Shown piece after piece: positions 57,546 to 64,000 of a stretch of 64,000 nucleotides of DNA. The notes beneath the pieces were generated by a model. That model was not told the DNA's origin. It ran no database searches and worked only from the letters and a program-made list of their open reading frames with translations. Both the position numbers and the translations under genes were made by a program. The stretch is from Nomia melanderi (taxonomy: Eukaryota; Arthropoda; Insecta; Hymenoptera; Halictidae). Within the stretch, counting starts at the first letter, position 1. The number at the start of each line of letters is the position of its first letter. The stretch spans positions 17,687,501-17,751,500 of the forward strand of contig NC_135006.1 of assembly GCF_051020985.1 (NCBI RefSeq), in the 5' to 3' direction.

Positions 57546-58871
57546 TTTCTCAACGGGTTTCCCAAATTTTATGTGTTTCTATTGAATTTGATTCCTTCTA
57601 GTCTAGGACATCTTTTGAACTACTAGAAATCCCCGGAGGAATGTTAGGAAAAAGGGCAGCCAATTGAAACGCACTTGAAGTTAAATGTGGAATTTTTAAT
57701 ATTTGCAAAAGGGAAGCTACCTATTGATCTTTGATTCTTCGAATAATTGATGTTAAATGGAAATTGGATATGGCGTTATGAATATCGACGAATATGAGCG
57801 CTAGGCGAGCTTTTCTTTGAATAATTGGAATTAAATTGAGATTACATTGGAGCTGAATATGGAACTGTTGAATATTCACGAGAGAGTTTGAAAAATTAAA
57901 GCAGTTTATAAGTGACCGTTGAAAATCAAGTGAACTCTGCCCGGTGAATCATCTACGTGCTACCCAGATACACGAAAACAGGGCTGAATACCGTAACAGC
58001 CTCGGAACGTTTCGACGATTCTGCATACCAATGGAAAAGAACCTCGAAGTTTAACAAAGGAACTTTGTTAATTCTCGAATTCTAACTTTCCTCCATCGGT
58101 TCGTGAAAAGCGTGTAAGGACGGGCATTTTTTAAAAATTCGAACAGAATTTTAACCGTACACTCAGGCGTCCTACACGCCGGCGAAGGTTGGAAAAAATC
58201 GAGATTTTTGGGTCATGGAAATTACCTTGCAAAAGGGACGGAATTTGAAACGAGATCGTTAGAGTGTCACGGTCGTTCGTTTGTAAACTAGCGGAATTGA
58301 ATATTCCACGGTGAACACGCGTCCAATAATTTTCTCGAACGAAACACTCGATTTGCAAGTAATTATACATGTTCTCATTGGCATGGTAATGTAATACGTC
58401 GAGCGAACGCACGCAGACGCGCCGAGTTTCAATTTCAGGAAATTTGAAGAGTGAACAGCCGAAGGGCTCGGCGAAAGAATCATTCGAGGCTCTTCGTTCT
58501 CGGCGTGAATAACAAGCGAAAGGTTAATTAATGACCCCGTCGCCTACGACTTTCGATTGGCCGCTGAATCCTCCCGCTGGCCACCCACTCAACCTCCACT
58601 CGCCTTTGACGCCTAACCGTGAAACTGTTGGAAAACAGTAGGAATTCTGTTCTAATTGTCGAAGGAGAGCTTTAAATCCATTAAGTGCCACCCTGGGACC
58701 ATTAAATCCATTAATTGATAAACTTGCGACGAGCGGCCTTCGGAAGTTCCCGCAGACGCTGCTAAATCTCGCTCTGATTAGACGTGGGAATCGCACCCGC
58801 GCGATTCATATTTTCTTCCGGAACACCCGAGAGGGGGGGTGGATGGCAAAAAGTGTATGGATTTTAACCAG

Positions 58872-59140
58872 TTAACCCTCTATGGGCGAATTTTTGATCG
58901 CGATTATAGCGAAATCTATGCAGTAAAAAATTAACAAATTTCAATAATTTCATCGAACGAGTATATTTCGTAACTTTCAAATCACAATGACGTTAAACTT
59001 TCACGCCTGATCGTGTAAAAGTTGAAGTTAACTGATTATTTAATTTTACTCACCACTTTCAATGCAAAATGAAATAAATCAACAAGATTTTAATATACTA
59101 ATATGTGACTTCAAAGTTACATGGGCCTACAGAGGGTTAA
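58872..59140 (-). mobile_element. TTAA-bounded MITE, family B (full length)
   Basis: On the minus strand it starts TTAACCCTCTGTAGGCCC and ends CCCATAGAGGGTTAA. Both TTAA borders are intact; length 269 bp. Subterminal GTAACTTTGAAGTCAC is near-palindromic. Confidence 0.85.
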
Positions 59141-59304
59141 CCGTGTTTGACGAGTATATACGTCATCTTAAAACCTAATGGTGCTAACTTCTTCAACGAC
59201 GGATTATTTTTTGAGACAAACATGTAATTCTTCTTCGTTTCACTTCATTATTTGATTTTATTGCACGCATAATGAGAGATTTTTCAAACTAAATTCCACA
59301 CTGG

Positions 59305-59605
59305 TTAACCCTCTATAGGCTCTTGTGACTTTGAAGTCACACGTCAATATACCGGGTTAAATTGATTTATTTAATTTTTTATGGCAAAATGACGAACATT
59401 AAATAATTAATTAACTTTTGTACACAAAGGCATTTACGTTCGACGTCATTGTAACTTCAAAGTTACAAAATATGTTCGTTTCAATGAAATTATTAAAACT
59501 ACTGAATCCATTGTTAATTTGTGTTTATATGTTGATATTTATTGATTTCGTACTGCATAAATTTTATTATAATCACGAGGGAAAATTCGGACCATAGAGA
59601 GTTAA
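59305..59605 (+). mobile_element. TTAA-bounded MITE, family B (full length)
   Basis: It starts TTAACCCTCTATAGGC and ends CCATAGAGAGTTAA. It holds two 16-nt palindromes, GTGACTTTGAAGTCAC near the left and GTAACTTCAAAGTTAC in the middle. It lies head-to-head with the copy at 58872-59140, 164 bp away. Confidence 0.85.
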
Positions 59606-59720
59606 ATAATACGCTGTGGAACAGCTCGATAACGGTAGGACGAAGGCAATACGAAATTGACCGTAGAAAAATCGTAAATCCGTGGACGAGATATACAGTA
59701 AAAATGATAGTAAAATACGA

Positions 59721-59891
59721 GGGTGTCGATGGCTCGGTGAATAGCGTGCTCGCCTGTGATTGCTGAGGTTCCGAGTTCGAATCCTGGTTAACCTAAAAAC
59801 CACATGCGACGAATCCCTTCGGTTTTTTCCGATGGAAAAATCTATAGTATTTGATAGATGTTGTTTATGTATTGTTGTTGTTATATATATG
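59721..59891 (+). mobile_element. tRNA-derived SINE
   Basis: The 5' 74 nt are tRNA-like: an A-box-like TGGCTCGGTGAATAGCG and a B box GAGTTCGAATCC with correct spacing for RNA polymerase III promoters. Acceptor and T stems pair poorly, so it is not a functional tRNA. A tRNA-unrelated body follows and the 3' end is TTGTTGTTGTTATATATATG, a simple-repeat tail. Confidence 0.7.
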
Positions 59892-60190
59892 TGAGTAAGA
59901 AAAAGGTGTGTATTGGTAATTTCTCTTCCATGCTCTTTTTCGAGTAAGAATTTATTCTGGAATAATTTACTTACTTTGTACTTGTTTGGTTATTTATTAA
60001 ACTTTGTGCCTGTACAAGGAGAGAGAGTTGGCTAATGATAATTTTCAAATGGGTGTTACCTTCCTTCAACTTTGACGAAGCTCTCTCTACATTTTCTCCG
60101 CTAACACGACTTAATGAAATGGAATTTTCGAACTTTCTAAAGTAAGAGAGGTGGGTGGTAGAGTATTATCTACTGTAGAGGGAGAGAAGA

Positions 60191-60202
60191 GGGGGGGGGG
60201 GG
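60191..60202 (+). repeat. Run of 12 guanines
   Basis: A homopolymer preceded by GA-rich sequence (GGAGAGAAGA). Such runs often vary in length or are misread. Confidence 0.9.
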
Positions 60203-62599
60203 TTGTGTTATTATATTACCACTGTAGAGAAATTGAAATTCTAAAATTAATAATAATTGAATCTATCTGTTGAAGAATGGTAATATTCTACATTTGGATA
60301 AATCGTGTAGGTAAAATCAAATCTTGACTTGAAAGAGCCAAAAGTGAGAAAAGGATTTGAATGTGCACAATTGAAAATGAAGGAAGGTGTTGAGTTGAGT
60401 TTTGAGTCTATAAATAATTGAAAAATTTGAATACTTGAAGTTTGAAAAATCTGGTTCAAAAAATTGTGAGTACCTAACAATGAAAGAATATCAAAATCAA
60501 GTCCAGAATTGAATTCTCAAATTTGGAAATATCTCAGAACTTCAAAGAATTGCGTATTCGAATTTCATCTAGGAGTCTGAATACGTGAAATCAGCAGTTG
60601 TAAATACTTGAAAAGAGACTAATTCTCTAAAAGCTATTTGTTCAAACCATCAAAGATCTTAATTGGAGTTAAACTAAGGAAACCTTTATTCCAACAATTT
60701 GGAAACTGCCGTTGCAAATGAAAATCTGGTGGAGCGGGACGGTTGAAACATATCCCATCACGTTTTCCCAATAGTGGAGCGAGCCGCGCCCAACAGCTTC
60801 CATTAAAAGGGGAAAGTCCTTGGGTGGTCGAAAAAAGCAAACGAAACCCTGCAACCAGACGACAAAAAGACAGACTCGAATGCAGAGAATGACATTCGAC
60901 TCGGTAGTTTTCTCTCGGTTTCATCCATTTTCCTCGAGATTTTCAAAAGGCGTTCCTCTCGAAACCGCGACAGACATTCGCGATCAACGAACACACGTAC
61001 ATCATCATTAATCTCCTAAAGTTCCCTCTCGAATTACTTTTCCGACTTCAGCGCCATTTTCCATCTAATAACCTCATACCGATCATCATTTGAAACACAG
61101 AGATATTACAGTTTACTTACACATCTTTGTCTTTCGAAGACAATGCAAATTACAATCTTACTCACACGTTTACACGTGTAGATACTCAGTCCATATCGAA
61201 GTTTCGTTGGTGAATAAAAAAACGAGACACTTATCATCGCGTTCGTTGCTGTTTAATCCATCTCGCCGTCATCGACAACCATGATTGTGTATTGTTATCC
61301 GTTTCGGTGTCGAATGTAATTACTGAATCACGTCGGTTTAATAATAGCCGCTTCGAACGAGCTCAGAAGTTCACAGAATACGCCTAATCCGTGCGTCAAT
61401 AGCCAATTTGCCTTTGTAAGCGTCGGGATACAATTAAGCGTGAAAATTTTGTTACCGAACGCACCGGCAACGCAATCCCTCTCATTTTTGTGATCGAATT
61501 CCGATTCACGCAATTATCGTGCTCGGTCGAATCAGTGCTCAGCCCAATTACTCCCCTTTCAATAATTGTTGATCCCATTAATTGACCGGCCTCTCCACCC
61601 ACCCCTTGAACAATCCAGAGAATTAACGTTAACAAGGAATTCCTAATTTTCGCTTCTCGCGTTATTAACCGAATTAATTGCGAACGACAAGTCGAATTAA
61701 CGATCGAGTGGACTCGCAATCGAATTTCCTTCGTTTCTTATTCCTAGGTAGTTTCACCTTTGCACTTTATCAACACTTTCACTGATACTGCTGCCTATTC
61801 GCGACAAACATTTTGTTCGTTTCCCAAGAAAAGTTGATTACCTTCACCTGTGCATTTCCATCCAAACTTTTTTTATTAATTATTTTTATTTGTAATTTTC
61901 TTCTTCATTTGTAGCTACCCGATTTCATTTTTACGCAAACGTACGTCCAATTTAACTCTAATTTAAAACGCGCATTCCTTTGTATCTTTTATCATCTCGC
62001 GTTCTCACGAAGCTTTCCGCGATTCTTCAACGAAAATGCCTTCATTATCTCACGACTCATCTTTCTAGCTTCAGTATCACTGGAACGGTATGAATATTAA
62101 GTAATAATGATTATTAACGAAATACTGTTACTAGAAAGGCTGCCACCTAAACGAACGCTGGCAAAGAAACCGTCGTTTCTTCGGTTGAGAACGTGTCCCC
62201 GAATTATCAGAGTTTCAGGACACTTCGCTAAAACAACCGCACCGCTCGGAATTCCAGTGATTGCCGTTAACTTCGTTTCCATCGGCCCCGTGTTCCATAA
62301 AACGCGACAACTCTCTCGCGTCGCGGGCCTCCCGCCGGAATTCCGCCGAATGTGACCTCGTGCGGAAACGTCGGACCGGTATAAATGAATTTCACTTTTT
62401 CCTACCGCGGGTCGGCCTAAAAAATAAACTGAACAAACAAGCCCGAGATGAATGGGAGCTTCTGCTTCTGTTCTAAAGGCGACGATACACTGGCGAGTAG
62501 TTCGTGCGGATGTTTCCTCGACAGCGACACGTAGAAGTCTTCTATCAGGTGCAGTATCGTTTTCTTTATAGATAAGATAATCATAAAAAATATCAATGA

Positions 62600-63228
62600 T
62601 ATGTGTCTAACAACTGTAATGATAGAAATAATCAGAAAGAATAGAATCATGAACAACAATAATATGTATGGAATCACTATAACGGTAGAAATAATTAGAA
62701 CGATTACAGTCACAAATAGCAATATCGATAATTAAGCCGTTGCAATCGTCAAATGGCAAATGCAATAGCTGTAACACCATAAATAATTAGGAAGATTACA
62801 GCCATAAATAGCAATATCGACGATTAACTCGTTGCAATCGTCAAATATAAGTAATCATATCCATAATTTTGATCATTAATCCGTAGCAATCGTGAAATGG
62901 TAAATCTGATAACTGTAACACCATAAATAATTAGAAAGAACACAATCATAACTAAGAATATCGATAACTTCGATAATCAATCAATTGCAATTCGTCAAAT
63001 TTGAAATCTAATAACTGCAGTATCATAAATAATCAGAAAAAACACAATCATAAGTAACCATATCGATAACTTCGATGATCAATCCATTGCAATTCGTCAA
63101 TTTTGAAGTCTAATAACTGCAGCATCATAAATAATTACAAAGAACACAACCACAACTAACAGTATCGATAACTTCGATGATTAATCCGTTGCAATTCGTC
63201 AAATTTGAAGTCTAATAACTGCAGTATT
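62600..63228 (+). repeat. Family D tandem array 2
   Basis: GTTGCAATCGTC or GTTGCAATTCGTC recurs near 62739, 62829, 62885, 62988, 63088 and 63187, mostly 100 nt apart, with AATAATTAGAAAGA.CACAAT and GATAACTTCGATGAT between. The last three units are the most alike. Confidence 0.9.
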
Positions 63229-63697
63229 GAAAGTTTTTCCATGACGGTCGCCGTTACCGCGAAAGAAACGCGAAACGGCGAATCGGTGGTCAGCGTACTC
63301 GCAGCTTAACGGCAGCAAAGAAACGGTATTTCTGGCTCGTTGAACCGTCCCGCGACAATCTCCCGGCGAGCAACGTCTGCGGGCGTCCCTTGTCCTTGCC
63401 CATAGTCGCGTAGATGAACGGCCGAGAGGCGAGATGTCAGGCTCGATTGATTCGGTCGTCCGAGAATTTCATTCGCCCACGCGTTTCTTTGCGTTCGGAC
63501 GGTCGACCAGCCGTTAACGGCCTGGAAGTCTGCCGGCGAATAAAGCGTTTCTATATTATGCATACGCGTTGCGTCAAATTGATAATGTCGCTGTTAATTT
63601 GCAGGCGATTTTTAAGTTTTTTGAAACTTTCCTTATATTCCAAATATTAAAATAGTTCTGCTGAACAGAACCTGTTGGTGAACCAGTAATTCTCAAA

Positions 63698-63978
63698 TTA
63701 ACCCTTTGCGGAGATTCTTTGAAATACAAAACCATCAGATCGAATTATACATAAATTGCTTAATTAATAGAGAGAAAGCATACTGCGTGCTGATCTCGTG
63801 CTTTGAAATATACAAAACCTTCGGCAGATCGAGTTAAATTATACGTGGATTGCTTAATTAGAAAAAAAGGATCCTGCGAGCTGATCTCGTGCTGTTCAAT
63901 TAACTAAATCATTTGTTCGCGACTCAGTGTTACGAATATAAGTTTCATCTCGCTGAAATTCGTCCGCAAAGGATTTAA
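63698..63978. mobile_element. TTAA-bounded element, family A variant with internal duplication
   Basis: The left end is TTAACCCTTTGCGGAGATTC and the right end is CGTCCGCAAAGGATTTAA. Inside, GAAATA(TA)CAAAACC.TC..AGATCGA and GAGCTGATCTCGTGCT-type blocks occur twice, about 95 nt apart. The left end resembles 50087 onward. Confidence 0.65.
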
Positions 63979-64000
63979 AAAAAATGATGCGTGCATACAC

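Larger units (their letters stand above)
57150..64000. other. Gene-free right end with D arrays, B MITEs and a SINE
   Basis: No gene supported. It contains two D arrays (57164-57545, 62600-63228), two opposed B MITEs (58872-59140, 59305-59605), a tRNA-derived SINE (59721-59891), a 12-G run (60191-60202), AT-rich low-complexity sequence (60240-60640) and a family A element at the edge (63698-63978). Confidence 0.6.

Noticed and set aside
59721..59794. Functional tRNA gene
   Set aside because: Acceptor and T stems do not pair properly and the sequence continues into a SINE-like body and tail.

Overview
The window looks like nuclear DNA of an insect, most likely a hymenopteran (bee, ant or wasp). 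It has two spliced genes with GT-AG introns and arthropod-type proteins, little coding density, and many short AT-rich TTAA-bounded repeats. I see no bacterial operons, rRNA, intact tRNA gene or CRISPR array. The order assignment is inference; no species is claimed.

Layout: (1) 1-8889, plus strand: the 3' part of a BBS4 (Bardet-Biedl syndrome 4, TPR protein of the ciliary BBSome) gene. Five coding exons can be joined in frame (928-1081, 3348-3470, 6614-6785, 7960-8153, 8794-8889), giving the C-terminal 245 residues. The 5' exons lie off the left edge. The last intron uses a GC-AG donor. (2) 8890-17359: intergenic, filled with small repeats. (3) 17360-36121, minus strand: a complete four-exon class A neuropeptide GPCR of the myosuppressin-receptor type (36121-35529, 18573-18465, 18345-18161, 17768-17360), 431 residues. 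Its first intron is about 17 kb and holds many repeats. (4) 36122-64000: about 28 kb with no gene I can support, but with tandem arrays, MITEs, an inverted duplication and a tRNA-derived SINE.

The strongest theme outside the genes is a swarm of short non-autonomous elements whose ends coincide with TTAA, the target site of piggyBac-type transposases. At least four families can be recognised from repeated copies: A (TTAACCCTTTGC ends), B (TTAACCCTCTATAGGC ends with subterminal palindromes), C (TTAACACTAGAACTAC ends) and D (TTAACCCGTTGCAATCG, present as tandem arrays). Weaker M and N families also begin with TTAAC. Some have become tandem arrays (13.6 kb, 57.2 kb, 62.6 kb). Other repeats are two long foldback elements, a family with GAGTCGCTC ends, a GTTGCAGGGAACCTGG-ended MITE present three times (one pair inside an inverted duplication), several minisatellites and a G-rich array just inside the giant receptor intron.

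The two genes are not obviously linked in function: one belongs to ciliary trafficking, the other to neuropeptide signalling. They point towards each other (convergent), with about 8.5 kb between their stop codons. All alignments were made by eye; element boundaries are good to a few bases where a TTAA end is visible and rougher elsewhere.
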